Source of the DNA: Porphyrobacter sp.
GTDB taxonomy: Bacteria; Pseudomonadota; Alphaproteobacteria; Sphingomonadales; Sphingomonadaceae
Direction of reading: 5' to 3'
DNA length: 64,000 bases
Assembly (NCBI GenBank): GCA_017744315.1
Contig: JAGIBN010000009.1
Coordinates: 178,725 to 242,724 of the forward strand
The translations under genes and the position numbers were made by a program. The notes beneath the pieces were generated by a model, which had not been told where the DNA came from, did not search any database, and saw only the letters and a program-made list of their open reading frames with translations. Positions 27,689 through 36,726 of the stretch are shown here, piece by piece; the first letter of the stretch is position 1, and each line of letters starts with the position of its first letter.

Positions 27689-28291
27689 ATGAACGTTCGG
27701 CTGGCTTTGAGGTTAGGTTGGGTGCGTACGGCCCTGGCCGTGACTCCATTGCTGCTCTCCGCGGCATTCGTGATGGCACCTGCACGCGCTGAAAATGGCT
27801 GCCCTTACGGCCTCACACCGATGCCACAGCAATATACGGATCCCGCCAGTGGTACGTTGCAGATGCAGATGACTTGCGTGCCGGGTGGAAGCGAGGGCGG
27901 TCCTCCCGGTCCACCGCCGCCACCTCCGCCGGTGTGGCAGTTCTCCAAGTCCTTCGGTGCCCTTGCTTACGATCGCGCGAACGCTCGTTGGGCGATGTCG
28001 AACAACTATAGCTCGAAGAGTGCGGTAAAGGCTGGAGTATTGGCCTACTGCCAGAAGGAACCGGGTGCCGACTGCGCGCTTATGCTCACCTACAGCAACC
28101 AGTGCGCGGCCGTCGCGCGAGCCATCGATGACGGCATGTACGTACCCGGCAAGGACAGCGTTAACACTGGTAGCTCGCAGCAAGAGGCCGAACAGAACGC
28201 GCTGAACGCCTGTCGTGGCGATTGGCGAACCCCGTCGTGCGCAGTGATCCTGTCCGAGTGCAGTCACCACAGCGTCGAGCTGATTCAGTAG
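27689..28291 (+). CDS. DUF4189 domain-containing secreted protein
   Basis: The protein has 200 residues and a signal peptide of about 34 residues ending at APARA. A Pro-rich linker (about 70-83) precedes a C-terminal DUF4189 domain. The features are FGALAYDRANARWAMSNNYS, then alternating cysteines in AYCQKEPGADCALMLTY, NQCAAVARA, NACRGDWRTPSCAVIL. The cysteine spacing fits disulfides in the periplasm. The domain's function is unknown. It lies between the glycine-zipper protein and a lipoprotein gene. Confidence 0.75.
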   Translation: MNVRLALRLGWVRTALAVTPLLLSAAFVMAPARAENGCPYGLTPMPQQYTDPASGTLQMQMTCVPGGSEGGPPGPPPPPPPVWQFSKSFGALAYDRANARWAMSNNYSSKSAVKAGVLAYCQKEPGADCALMLTYSNQCAAVARAIDDGMYVPGKDSVNTGSSQQEAEQNALNACRGDWRTPSCAVILSECSHHSVELIQ

Positions 28292-28298
28292 ACCTGCG

Positions 28299-28763
28299 AT
28301 GACCGGGACAGCCCATACCTTTTCGTCGGGACGCCGTCGTTCCAGGACAATGCCCTCCATCCTGGCGGCGATAGTCCTGAGCGGATGCGTCGCATCATCG
28401 GCGGCGGCGCGAACTGACAAGACCGCTTCGCCCGCAGCAGCAGAGAGCCAGGCCCGCGTTCCGCTCAAGAAGGGCATGCCCTACGCAGAGGCGCGTCGAA
28501 AGCTGCTTGCGGCGGGATGGCGGCCGCTCGAAGATCTCACTTGCTACGATAACGTCTATGGCGGTGCCGAAGCACCTGCGGGCGAGAACATTTGTGAGAC
28601 GATGCCCGAACTGAGCATGGCATCGGGTGACGGCCACCTGGTCATGCAAATGATGGACCCCAGCGAACGGGTTCTGCGAATTTTTGCCTATGGCGACGTG
28701 CTCGGGTGGAATGTTCCGGGACAGGCGACCGAACTGTCGGTCACCGACTGGGAAGTCTACTGA
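28299..28763 (+). CDS. Putative lipoprotein
   Basis: The protein has 154 residues with a lipobox-like LSGC after a hydrophobic stretch (ILAAIVLSGC, cysteine at about 30). The mature part begins with Ala/Ser linker and then VPLKKGMPYAEARRKLLAAG, a PASTA-like helix-strand opener seen in many small lipoproteins, followed by two cysteines. The start codon is 8 bases after the DUF4189 stop, implying one transcript. If ATG at codon 18 is the true start, the signal peptide has a more typical length. Confidence 0.6.
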   Translation: MTGTAHTFSSGRRRSRTMPSILAAIVLSGCVASSAAARTDKTASPAAAESQARVPLKKGMPYAEARRKLLAAGWRPLEDLTCYDNVYGGAEAPAGENICETMPELSMASGDGHLVMQMMDPSERVLRIFAYGDVLGWNVPGQATELSVTDWEVY

Positions 28764-28768
28764 GGCCT

Positions 28769-30082
28769 CTAGACCGCCGCCAGCGCCTGCTCGAAATCCG
28801 CGATCAGGTCATCCGGATCCTCGATTCCGATCGACACCCGCACGAGGTTATCGGTGATCCCCAGCAGCGCCTTGCGTTGCGCAGGCACCGACAAATGCGT
28901 CATCGCCGCCGGGTGGCTGGCTAGTGTCTCCGTCCCGCCCAGGCTGACCGCCAGTTTCGCGACCTTGAGGCTATCGAGGAAACGGAACGACTCCGCCTCG
29001 CCGCCCTTGATGAACAGCGAGAAGGTGCTTCCGGGGCCGGTGCAGTGGCGTTGGTAGATGTCCTTCTGCCTCGCGTCCTTCAGCAGGCCTAAGAATCCTA
29101 CGCCCGCGACCTTCGGGTGATCCTTGAGGAAGTCGCACACCCGGATCGCGTTCTCTGTAGCCCGCTGCATGCGGATCTCGAGGGTCTCCAGGCTGCGCAA
29201 CAGCATCCAGCTGGTGTTGGGGTCGAGGATCGTGCCCATCGTATTGCGCAGGCTGCGCACCGGACCCATCCACCGCTTGGAGCCCGACAGGCCGCCCGCC
29301 ACGAGGTCCGAATGGCCGCCGGCATACTTGGTCAGCGAGTAGACCACGATGTCAGCCCCATGCCCCAGCGGGCGCTGCCACAGCGGGCCGAGGAAGGTGT
29401 TGTCGATCGCCACCGGCGGATAACGCTCCTCCCCCGCGAATGCCGCATCGCGCGCGGCGGCAACCGCCTCGATATCGACGAGGGCGTTGGTCGGGTTGGC
29501 GGGGCTTTCGAGATAGATCAGCGCCAGTTTGCCGCCTTGCTCCGCGGCCAGGGCACGCCCACGGGCGATCGCATCCTCGATCCCGGCGCGATCGGCTCCG
29601 GCAGCGAAATCGACCCAGCCGACGCCATAGCGGCTCATCACGTTGGCGATGAACCCTTCCGTCGCGGCGTAGAGCGGGCCGGAGTGCACGATCACGTCAC
29701 CAGCACTACAATAGGCCAACAAGAGCGTGGCTATGGCCGACATGCCGCTGGAGAACACCAGCGAGCTTTCCGCCCCCTCCCACACGCCGAGCCGGTCCTC
29801 GAGGATCTCCTGGTTGGGGCCGTTGAAGCGCGAATAGACCAGTCCTTCTGCCCCGCCCTCGCGCAGGCCGGTGATGCCTTCGAAGTGGCGCTTGCCGGCT
29901 TCGGCGCTGCTGAAGGCAAAGGTGCTGGTGAGGAAGATCGGCGGCTTGAGCGATCCTTCGGACAGCTGCGGGTCGTAGCCGTAGCCCATCATCAGCGTGG
30001 AGGGCTTGAGCTCCCGCCCGCCGATCTTGCGCACCTCCGCCTTGGGCTTGCGGCGTGGGGTGCGGTCGACGGGTTCGGTCAC
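28769..30082 (-). CDS. PLP-dependent cystathionine gamma-synthase/methionine gamma-lyase family enzyme
   Basis: This is a Cys/Met-metabolism PLP enzyme of 437 residues. The hallmarks are LVYSRFNGPNQEILEDRL, the substrate-binding SSGMSAIATLLLAY, the aspartate in IDNTFLGPLWQRPL and the PLP lysine in VYSLTKYAGGHSD. GTG at 30082 is chosen because AGGAGGAG lies about 8 bases upstream; the longer open frame to 30871 only shadows the transporter gene on the same strand. The reaction could be gamma-synthase or gamma-lyase and cannot be separated by eye. It is 14 bases downstream of the DASS transporter. Confidence 0.85.
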   Translation of the reverse strand: MTEPVDRTPRRKPKAEVRKIGGRELKPSTLMMGYGYDPQLSEGSLKPPIFLTSTFAFSSAEAGKRHFEGITGLREGGAEGLVYSRFNGPNQEILEDRLGVWEGAESSLVFSSGMSAIATLLLAYCSAGDVIVHSGPLYAATEGFIANVMSRYGVGWVDFAAGADRAGIEDAIARGRALAAEQGGKLALIYLESPANPTNALVDIEAVAAARDAAFAGEERYPPVAIDNTFLGPLWQRPLGHGADIVVYSLTKYAGGHSDLVAGGLSGSKRWMGPVRSLRNTMGTILDPNTSWMLLRSLETLEIRMQRATENAIRVCDFLKDHPKVAGVGFLGLLKDARQKDIYQRHCTGPGSTFSLFIKGGEAESFRFLDSLKVAKLAVSLGGTETLASHPAAMTHLSVPAQRKALLGITDNLVRVSIGIEDPDDLIADFEQALAAV

Positions 30083-30096
30083 TTTGAGCTCTCCTC

Positions 30097-31506
30097 CTAG
30101 GCGATGGCCGCCACTGTCCAAACCGCTCCGACCAGCAAAAATATCCCGGCAATATCGAGCGCGAAGCCGGCGCCGACCATGCGTGGGAGAGCGATCCGGC
30201 GAGTGGACCAGGCGATGGCGTTGGGACCGGTCCCTGCCGGGAGCATGAAGCCCCAACTCGCCGCCATCGCAGCGGGAAGTGCGAGCAGCAGGGGATCGGC
30301 GCCCAGCGCGACGGTCAGGCTCGCCACCACCGGCATGATGCCGCTGGCCGTGGCGACATTGCTGGCGAACTCGGTGATCAGGATGACGAGGGCGACCACC
30401 GCCAGCGCCACGATCCACAGCGGCAGGGCCGAGAGTGGCAGCAGCGATTGGCCAAGCCATCCGGCGAGGCCCGAGGCGGTCATGCCCGCGGCCAGCGCCA
30501 GCCCGCCGCCGAACATCATGATCACGTCCCACGGCGCGCGGTTGGCTTCGGGCCAGGTTAGCATCGGCCGTCCGGTCCCGTCGGGCACGATGAACAGTAG
30601 CAGGCCGACGAACACCGCGATCGTGCCGTCGGTCAGGGCCCCCTTGGGCAGCAAGGGCTCGGTCAGCGGCTGGGTGACCCAAAGCAGGAAAGCGAGCGCG
30701 AACAACGGCACGAGGCGCTTTTCGGGCACGGTCCACTCGCGCTGGGTCGTGATGGCGGCATGGGCGGCCTCGACGTCGAAGCTGTCCTGCCCGACCTTCT
30801 GTACGCGCGAAATGATCAGCGCCGCGAGCGGAATTCCCAGCAGCACTATCGGCATGCCGTAGAGCATCCACTGCACGAAGCTGATCTGCACCCCGATGGT
30901 TTCGTCGAGCAGGCCGACCGCGATGGCGTTGGTGGGCGAACCGATGATCGTCCCAAGCCCACCGATCGAGGCGGCAAAGGCAATCCCCATCGGCAGTGCG
31001 CCCGAGAGCCCATCCTGCCGGTCAGCCGAGATTCCGCCGGCCCCAAGCACCGCGAGCGCCATCGGCATCATGATCAGCGCGGTCGAGGTGTTGGAGATTG
31101 TCGTCGAAAGCAGTCCGGTCGCGATCATGAAGGCGAACAACAACTGGTTTGGCCCGCCGCGCTTGCCCATCGTGTTGAGGATGCCCACTGCCAGGCGACA
31201 ATGGAGATTGGTCCGCTCGATAGCGAGGGCCAGGAACGCGCCGCCAAGGATCAGGAACATGGTCGGCGAGTAGTAGCTGCTCGCCGCCTCGTTGGCGGTC
31301 ATCACGCCGCCGAGAGGCAAGACCACGAAGGGCAGCAAGGCCGTTGCGGTCAGCGGCACCGCCTCCGTCATCCACCAGGCGGCCATCCAGACGACCAGAC
31401 CCGCGGTGAGCCAGGCCGTGGGTGGCATCCCCGCGGGCGCTGGAATGACGAGGGTGAGCAGGAAAGCGGCGAGGCCGATCAAGAAGCCGATACGCTTTGC
31501 CGACAT
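30097..31506 (-). CDS. DASS family (SLC13) sodium/anion symporter
   Basis: This is an inner-membrane transporter of dicarboxylates, sulfate or related anions. The 469-residue protein has about twelve hydrophobic segments and both family SNT-type motifs: LLSTTISNTSTALIMMPMAL in the first half and ITEFASNVATASGIMPVVAS in the second. It opens IGFLIGLAAFLLTLVIPAPA. The close downstream gene is a sulfur-amino-acid PLP enzyme, so the cargo might be sulfur-linked, but this is inference from position only. Confidence 0.87.
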   Translation of the reverse strand: MSAKRIGFLIGLAAFLLTLVIPAPAGMPPTAWLTAGLVVWMAAWWMTEAVPLTATALLPFVVLPLGGVMTANEAASSYYSPTMFLILGGAFLALAIERTNLHCRLAVGILNTMGKRGGPNQLLFAFMIATGLLSTTISNTSTALIMMPMALAVLGAGGISADRQDGLSGALPMGIAFAASIGGLGTIIGSPTNAIAVGLLDETIGVQISFVQWMLYGMPIVLLGIPLAALIISRVQKVGQDSFDVEAAHAAITTQREWTVPEKRLVPLFALAFLLWVTQPLTEPLLPKGALTDGTIAVFVGLLLFIVPDGTGRPMLTWPEANRAPWDVIMMFGGGLALAAGMTASGLAGWLGQSLLPLSALPLWIVALAVVALVILITEFASNVATASGIMPVVASLTVALGADPLLLALPAAMAASWGFMLPAGTGPNAIAWSTRRIALPRMVGAGFALDIAGIFLLVGAVWTVAAIA

Positions 31507-31584
31507 GCGGCTGTCCCCCCTTTACCCTCTTCCGGCACGATCCTAGGCTCTAGTCTCCTCCCGGCAAGCGCAAAGGGACAGGCA

Positions 31585-31980
31585 ATGACAGAGGGCAAGG
31601 TTCTCGGGATTGGCGGCCTGTTCCTGCGGGCCGACGATCCGCAGGCGCTCGCCGCGTGGTATCGCGACCACCTGGGTTTTCCGGTGACTTCGGCGGGCGA
31701 AGCGGCTCCGGATGGCGAATGGTTCTGGGCCGCTCAGGGCGGAGAGACCGTCTATTCGATCTTCCCGCGATCCAGCGACTACTTCGCGGCCGACCGGCAG
31801 GTCATGGTGAACCTGAGGGTTGCGGGGATCGACGCGCTCATCGCACGCCTTCGCGCGGCGGGGATCGAGGTGATCACCAAGCCGGAATGGGATCACCCGG
31901 ACGTGGGCCGGTTCGCCCGGATCCACGATCCCGAAGGCAATCCGATCGAATTGTGGGAGCCCCCGGCCGCCAAAGGCTGA
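31585..31980 (+). CDS. VOC family (glyoxalase/bleomycin resistance-like) protein
   Basis: The protein has 131 residues with the paired beta-alpha-beta-beta-beta pattern of vicinal-oxygen-chelate proteins. Segments GGLFLRADDPQALAAWYRDH and FARIHDPEGNPIELWEPP hold the usual N-terminal and C-terminal metal-site regions; the final glutamate (IELWE) is conserved. The ATG at 31585 is preceded by GGACAGG. The frame is open upstream but shadows the transporter on the other strand. The substrate is unknown. Confidence 0.85.
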   Translation: MTEGKVLGIGGLFLRADDPQALAAWYRDHLGFPVTSAGEAAPDGEWFWAAQGGETVYSIFPRSSDYFAADRQVMVNLRVAGIDALIARLRAAGIEVITKPEWDHPDVGRFARIHDPEGNPIELWEPPAAKG

Positions 31981-31996
31981 CCGGGGAACAAGGTCC

Positions 31997-32539
31997 TTAC
32001 TTGGGCGCCAGCACCATCAGCATCTGGCGGCCTTCGAGGCGCGGATAAGCCTCGATCTTGGCGATCTCGGCCACGTCTTCCTGCACACGCTTGAGCAGGT
32101 TCATGCCCAGATCCTGGTGCGCCATTTCACGGCCACGGAAGCGCAGGGTCATCTTGACCTTGTCACCTTCGCCAATGAACTTGACCACGCTGCGCATCTT
32201 CACGTCATAGTCGTGATCGTCGATGTTCGGACGCATCTTGATCTCTTTGATCTGTTGCGTCTTCTGCGTCTTGCGGGCGGCGTTGGCCTTCTTCTGTGCT
32301 TCGTAGCGGTGCTTGCCGACATCAAGGAACTTGCACACCGGCGGATCGGCATTGGGCGACACCTCGACGAGGTTCATACCTACGTCGTTCGCCTGCTCGA
32401 TGGCTTCGCGCGTGTACATGACGCCAAGGTTCTCGCCGTTCTCGTCGATCACGCGGACCTTGTCCGACTGGATCATATCATCGAAGCGAGGGCCGGATTT
32501 GACCGGGGGCGCGAGCATGCGCCGGGGTGGACGGGGTAT
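31997..32539 (-). CDS. infC: Translation initiation factor IF-3, probable ATA start
   Basis: IF-3 binds the 30S subunit and rejects wrong start codons. The protein matches in full: APPVKSGPRFDDMIQSDKVR, an N-domain with NLGVMYTREAIEQANDVG, the linker RKTQKTQQIKEIKMRPNIDD, and the C-domain ending LEGRQMLMVLAPK. The first ATG (32518) has no ribosome binding site and would cut the family N-terminus. An in-frame ATA at 32537-32539 gives PRPPRRMLAPPVKSG, with AGGAGA exactly 7 bases upstream. Rare initiators (AUU, AUA, AUC) are characteristic of infC genes and serve autoregulation. Product length is 180 residues from ATA. Confidence 0.95.
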   Translation of the reverse strand: MPRPPRRMLAPPVKSGPRFDDMIQSDKVRVIDENGENLGVMYTREAIEQANDVGMNLVEVSPNADPPVCKFLDVGKHRYEAQKKANAARKTQKTQQIKEIKMRPNIDDHDYDVKMRSVVKFIGEGDKVKMTLRFRGREMAHQDLGMNLLKRVQEDVAEIAKIEAYPRLEGRQMLMVLAPK

Positions 32540-32546
32540 GGGGCAA

Positions 32547-32552
32547 TCTCCT
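32547..32552 (-). promoter_or_regulatory. Shine-Dalgarno that fixes the infC ATA start
   Basis: On the minus strand AGGAGA is followed by 7 bases and then ATA. No comparable site precedes the downstream ATG at 32518. The pairing of strong ribosome binding site and rare initiator is the arrangement used for IF-3 autoregulation in other bacteria. Confidence 0.75.
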
Positions 32553-32617
32553 GAATCGGTTTAGCGAAGGCGGCTACTTAGTGGCTAACGGCCAAACGCG
32601 CTAGGGGTAGTGGTGTA

Positions 32618-33310
32618 TCAGGCTGCGGCCCGCCAAAGGGGAAACGTCGCCAACCTACCTCCGGCCGGAACGACGGCGTTGATCGCCCGCGCTGGCTGGA
32701 GGGCGGAAAGGATCGCCGGATCGCCCGCATCCATTCCCCCGGTGAGCGCTCCGAAGGCGGGCAGGATCATCCTGCCACCACCGGTTCCGTCGTCGCTCAC
32801 TACGGCGCAGCGGCGCCGAATAAGGCGATCGCGCACGGACACTTTCAGACAGGGGTGGTAGTGCCCGGAGAACTCCGGCCGAGTCTCCCCGGTCCTGGCC
32901 TGATGGCGCAGCACCATCCCTGCAATCTCCAACTCTTCGGCCAAGGTACCGCCCGCCTGAGCTTCCATCGCAGCATCATGGTTGCCGGTGATCCACACCC
33001 AGTCAGTCGCGCGGGTGAGCGCGGCGAGCATGCCGGCGGCATGGGGTTCGAGCCGCTCTGTCCCGGCCGAGTCGTGGAAATTGTCTCCCAGCGTGAACAC
33101 TCGCCGCGCGCCGGTCTCCCTGATCGCGAGGGCGAGACGCTCCAGGGTCTCGCGGCTGTCATAGGGCGGCAGCATCTGGCCGTGCCGGGCGTAGAAGCTC
33201 GCTTTTTCGAGGTGCAGGTCGGCCACCAGCAGCGCCCGCTCGCGCGGCCAGTAGAGCGCGCGGCCGGTGGTCAGGAGGAATTCCTCGCCAGCGAACGAAA
33301 GGGGAACCAT
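32618..33310 (-). CDS. pdeM: PdeM-like metallophosphoesterase (ligase-associated DNA damage response)
   Basis: This is a calcineurin-like phosphoesterase with all metal motifs: VADLHLEKASF, LGDNFHDS, ITGNHDAAM and SGHYHPCLK. The order and the LEK-SF signature match PdeM nucleases that accompany DNA ligase and Lhr helicase genes. The frame is open to 33424, but ATG 33310 has AAGGGA 4-5 bases upstream and gives a standard 230 residues. The ligase and helicase partners are not in this window. It diverges from hemF. Confidence 0.82.
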   Translation of the reverse strand: MVPLSFAGEEFLLTTGRALYWPRERALLVADLHLEKASFYARHGQMLPPYDSRETLERLALAIRETGARRVFTLGDNFHDSAGTERLEPHAAGMLAALTRATDWVWITGNHDAAMEAQAGGTLAEELEIAGMVLRHQARTGETRPEFSGHYHPCLKVSVRDRLIRRRCAVVSDDGTGGGRMILPAFGALTGGMDAGDPAILSALQPARAINAVVPAGGRLATFPLWRAAA

Positions 33311-33435
33311 TCGCTTCCCTTGCCCCCGCCCGGCGGCTTTGGCAAGGGAACGCCGCCGCTTGAGGTTCGTCAATGCGACGAACCGCCGGGCCGGGCAGAT
33401 GCGGCTCATGCCCATCTCCTGCAAGTGAGGACTTG

Positions 33436-34290
33436 ATGATCGACTGGACCCCCCACACCGCCCGCGCCAAGGACTGGTTCGAAAGCCTGCGCGACCGCAT
33501 CTGTGCCGAATTCGAAGCGATTGAGCGCGAATCCGGCTCCGACGCGGCGTTCGAATACACCGGCTGGGATCGCCAGGAGGCCGGCAACGAGAACCCCGGC
33601 GGCGGCGTGCGCGGGGTGATGAAGGGCAAGGTGTTCGAGAAGGTCGGCGTCAACGTCTCGACCGTCTCGGGACAGTTCTCGCCAGAGTTCGCGCGCACGA
33701 TCCACGGGGCCGAAGAAAACCCCGGGTTCACCGCGACCGGCATCAGTCTGGTGGCGCACATGACCAATCCGCACGTGCCCGCGGTGCACATGAACACCCG
33801 GTTCCTCACCACCGGCAAGGCCTGGTTCGGCGGCGGGGCGGATCTCAATCCGCCGATCCCCTACGAGGAAGACACCGAGGAATTCCACGCCCGCTTCCGC
33901 GCCGCCTGCGCCGCGCATAACCCGACTTATTACGAGCGGTTCAAGAAGTGGGCCGACGAGTATTTCTTCATCCCCCACCGCAACGTGGCACGCGGCGTCG
34001 GCGGGATTTTCTACGATCACCTCGAATGCGCCGACGATCCGGAATGGGAACGCAACTTCGCCTTCACCAAGGACGTGGGCGAAGCCTTCCTCGACGTGTT
34101 CCCGAGGATCGTCCGCAAGCGCATGGGACAGGAATGGACCCCGGCGGAAAAGGAAGCTCAGCTCGAATGGCGCGGCCGCTATGTCGAGTTCAACCTGGTC
34201 TACGACCGCGGCACCTTGTTCGGGCTCAAGACCGGCGGCAATATCGACGCCATCCTCATGAGCTTGCCGCCCGAGGTGAAGTGGAGTTGA
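33436..34290 (+). CDS. hemF: Oxygen-dependent coproporphyrinogen III oxidase
   Basis: HemF decarboxylates coproporphyrinogen III to protoporphyrinogen IX, using oxygen. The 284-residue protein shows GGGVRGVMKGKVFEKVGVNV, MNTRFLTTGKAWFGGGADLN and PHRNVARGVGGIFYDHLE, plus the C-terminal GRYVEFNLVYDRGTLFGLKT. ATG 33436 has GAGG 5 bases upstream; the longer frame to 33373 shadows the divergent nuclease region. It is followed at 4 bases by a heme-binding HbpS-like gene, which makes sense as a pair. Confidence 0.95.
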   Translation: MIDWTPHTARAKDWFESLRDRICAEFEAIERESGSDAAFEYTGWDRQEAGNENPGGGVRGVMKGKVFEKVGVNVSTVSGQFSPEFARTIHGAEENPGFTATGISLVAHMTNPHVPAVHMNTRFLTTGKAWFGGGADLNPPIPYEEDTEEFHARFRAACAAHNPTYYERFKKWADEYFFIPHRNVARGVGGIFYDHLECADDPEWERNFAFTKDVGEAFLDVFPRIVRKRMGQEWTPAEKEAQLEWRGRYVEFNLVYDRGTLFGLKTGGNIDAILMSLPPEVKWS

Positions 34291-34294
34291 AGCC

Positions 34295-34723
34295 ATGCAC
34301 CGTCTGAATCTCGCTCAAGCCAATACCCTGATCGAAGCCGCTCTTGCCAAGGGCGCTGCGCTTGGACTCAAACCGCTCACCGTGACGATCCATGATCCAG
34401 GCGGCTATCTGATCGCGTGTCAGCGTCAGGACGGGGCCTCGAACATGCGGGTCAAGCTCGCTGGCGGCAAGGCCGCCGGGGCCCTGGCGCTTGGGGTGTC
34501 GAGCCGCACGATCGGCGACATGGCCGTCGACCGGCCTCACTTCATCGCCGCGGTCGATACCATGAGCGAAGGCGGCATGGTTCCGGCGGCTGGTGGGATA
34601 ATCATCTGCGACGCAGGCGGCACCGTGGTCGGCGCCATTGGCGTCACCGGCGACACGAGCGACAATGACGAGGCCTGCGCCCTCGCGGCGATCGAGGCAG
34701 GCGGTTTGCGCGCCAAGAACTGA
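34295..34723 (+). CDS. GlcG/HbpS-family heme-binding protein
   Basis: The protein has 142 residues with the family core LTVTIHDPGGYLIACQRQDG, ASNMRVKLAGGKAAGALALG and GGIIICDAGGTVVGAIGVTG. HbpS members bind heme or heme degradation products and are also linked to glycolate metabolism (GlcG). Position right after hemF favours heme-related use. No signal peptide is present, so it is cytoplasmic. Confidence 0.85.
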   Translation: MHRLNLAQANTLIEAALAKGAALGLKPLTVTIHDPGGYLIACQRQDGASNMRVKLAGGKAAGALALGVSSRTIGDMAVDRPHFIAAVDTMSEGGMVPAAGGIIICDAGGTVVGAIGVTGDTSDNDEACALAAIEAGGLRAKN

Positions 34724-34827
34724 GCGTTGCGTGACTCACGGGGTTCGCCAAAGCCGCGCCCCGTGACAACTCCTGTTCAGCTACCTATCGTTACGCGCGA
34801 AACTTCCTGCCCCTCCCGGAGATTCGA

Positions 34828-36717
34828 ATGCGTTTCGCTGCCCCGCTTGCCTTGCTCCTGGCGACCGTTGCCGCTGTGCCGGCTCAGGCGCAGTCTGCTG
34901 AGATGGTCTCTCCGGTGCTGCTGAGCGATGATGCGCGCGATCCGTGGAGCTTTGCCCAGCCCGAAGTGGCGCGGGTTACGCACGTTGCGCTCGACCTCGC
35001 CCTCGACTTCGACGCCAAGAGCGTGGGCGGGACCGCGACGCTCGACATCGCGGCTCAGCCAGGGGCAGATACGGTGGTGCTCGATAGCCAAGGGCTGCAG
35101 GTCGCCTGCATCAAGGACGAAGCCGGGCGCGAGCTCCCCTTCACCGTCGGCCAGGAGGTCGCTGGCAAGGGCGCTCCGATCACAGTCACGATCGGGAGCG
35201 CGCGCCGCATCGTCATCACTTACGCCGCAGCGCCCGAGGCCGAGGCGTTGCAGTGGCTCGCTCCGGAACAGACCGCGGGCGGCAAGTACCCCTACCTCCT
35301 GAGCCAGGGCCAGGCGATCCTCAACCGCAGCTGGGTTCCGACGCAGGACAGCCCCGGGATCCGCCAGACCTGGGAAGCGCGCATCGTCGCCCCCAAGCCG
35401 CTAACCGTGGTCATGTCGGGCCTCGAGATCGGCGAACCGGAAGACCTCGGCACCACCCGTGCCTTCCGCTTCGCGATGGACAAGCCGGTCGCGCCGTACC
35501 TGATCGCGATCGCCGCCGGCGACATCGCCTTTCGCGAACTCGGCCCTCGCACCGGTGTGTGGACCGAACCCTCCATGCTCGACGCCGCCGCGGCCGAACT
35601 CGCCGATACCGAGAAGATGGTTGAAGCCGCCGAGGCGCTCTACGGACCCTATCGCTGGGGCCGCTACGACATGATCGTCCTGCCGCCGAGCTTCCCTTAC
35701 GGCGGCATGGAAAACCCGGTGATGACCTTCCTCACGCCGACGTTCATCGCCGGCGACCGGAGCCTGACGGGCCTTGTCGCGCACGAACTCGCTCACTCCT
35801 GGTCGGGCAACCTCGTCACCAATGCCAACTGGTCGGACTCGTGGCTCAACGAAGGCGTCACGAGCTACTTCGAGAACCGCATCGTCGAGGCGCTCTACGG
35901 CTCTCGCCGGGCGAGTCAGGAGGCAGCGCTGAGCTTCGCCGAAGTGGAAAAGGTACTGGCCGAAAAGGGCGCGGAATCGCCCGTCACAGCACTGCACCTT
36001 CCGAAGGGTACCGACGGTCCGGACGACAGCGAAGGCGGCATAGTCTACGACAAGGGCGCGGTGTTCCTGCGCACCGTCGAAAAGGCAGTCGGACGAGAGC
36101 GCTTCGACGCCTGGCTGCGCCAGTGGTTCGACAGCCACGCGTTCCAGCCAGCGACGTCTGCCATGATCCTCGCCGACATGCGCGAGAACCTGATCGCGGG
36201 CGATGCTCAGCTGGAAGAGCAGCTCATGCTCGACCAGTGGATCTACCAGCCCGGCCTGCCTTCGAACGTAACCCGCCCCTCCCCTTCGGCCTTCGCAGAG
36301 GTTGACGCGGCAGCTTCGCACTACCCCTCGAACCATTTCATCGATCCGGAAGCCTGGGCCGGCTGGACCACCGCAGAACGCCAGCGCCTGATCGCCAAGC
36401 TGCCGAAGAAGCTGAGCCACGACGAGCTCGAGCGCCTCGACCGTGACCTGGGCCTTTCGCACTCGGGCAATAGCGAGGTGCTGTTCGCGTGGCTCGAGCT
36501 GGCGTTGAACAACCGCTATGATCCGGCGGTACCTGCGGCGGAGAAGTTCCTGTCCGAGATCGGCCGCCGCAAGTTCGTGCTGCCGCTGTTCGAAGCCCTG
36601 TGGAGCCAAAACGAATGGGGCCAGCCGATCGCCAAGCGCATCTATGCGGAGACCCGGTCGGGCTATCACGCGGTGACCCAAGGCTCGGTCGACAAGTTGG
36701 TGACGGCGGGCGGATAA
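34828..36717 (+). CDS. M1 family metallopeptidase (leukotriene A4 hydrolase-like), exported
   Basis: This zinc aminopeptidase has 629 residues and a signal peptide (LALLLATVAAVPAQA). The active site is complete: HELAH at about 319-323, the third ligand glutamate at about 342 in LNEGVTSYF (correct HExxH-x18-E spacing), and the substrate GGMEN motif in YGGMENPVMTF. The C-terminal helical repeat domain, from about 450, resembles leukotriene A4 hydrolase. It probably digests peptides in the periplasm. Confidence 0.9.
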   Translation: MRFAAPLALLLATVAAVPAQAQSAEMVSPVLLSDDARDPWSFAQPEVARVTHVALDLALDFDAKSVGGTATLDIAAQPGADTVVLDSQGLQVACIKDEAGRELPFTVGQEVAGKGAPITVTIGSARRIVITYAAAPEAEALQWLAPEQTAGGKYPYLLSQGQAILNRSWVPTQDSPGIRQTWEARIVAPKPLTVVMSGLEIGEPEDLGTTRAFRFAMDKPVAPYLIAIAAGDIAFRELGPRTGVWTEPSMLDAAAAELADTEKMVEAAEALYGPYRWGRYDMIVLPPSFPYGGMENPVMTFLTPTFIAGDRSLTGLVAHELAHSWSGNLVTNANWSDSWLNEGVTSYFENRIVEALYGSRRASQEAALSFAEVEKVLAEKGAESPVTALHLPKGTDGPDDSEGGIVYDKGAVFLRTVEKAVGRERFDAWLRQWFDSHAFQPATSAMILADMRENLIAGDAQLEEQLMLDQWIYQPGLPSNVTRPSPSAFAEVDAAASHYPSNHFIDPEAWAGWTTAERQRLIAKLPKKLSHDELERLDRDLGLSHSGNSEVLFAWLELALNNRYDPAVPAAEKFLSEIGRRKFVLPLFEALWSQNEWGQPIAKRIYAETRSGYHAVTQGSVDKLVTAGG

Positions 36718-36726
36718 CCCGATCGT

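Noticed and set aside
30083..30871. N-terminal extension of the PLP enzyme frame
   Set aside because: It is Arg/Ala/Asp-rich and antisense-like noise over the DASS transporter. GTG 30082 with AGGAGGAG is a clear start.
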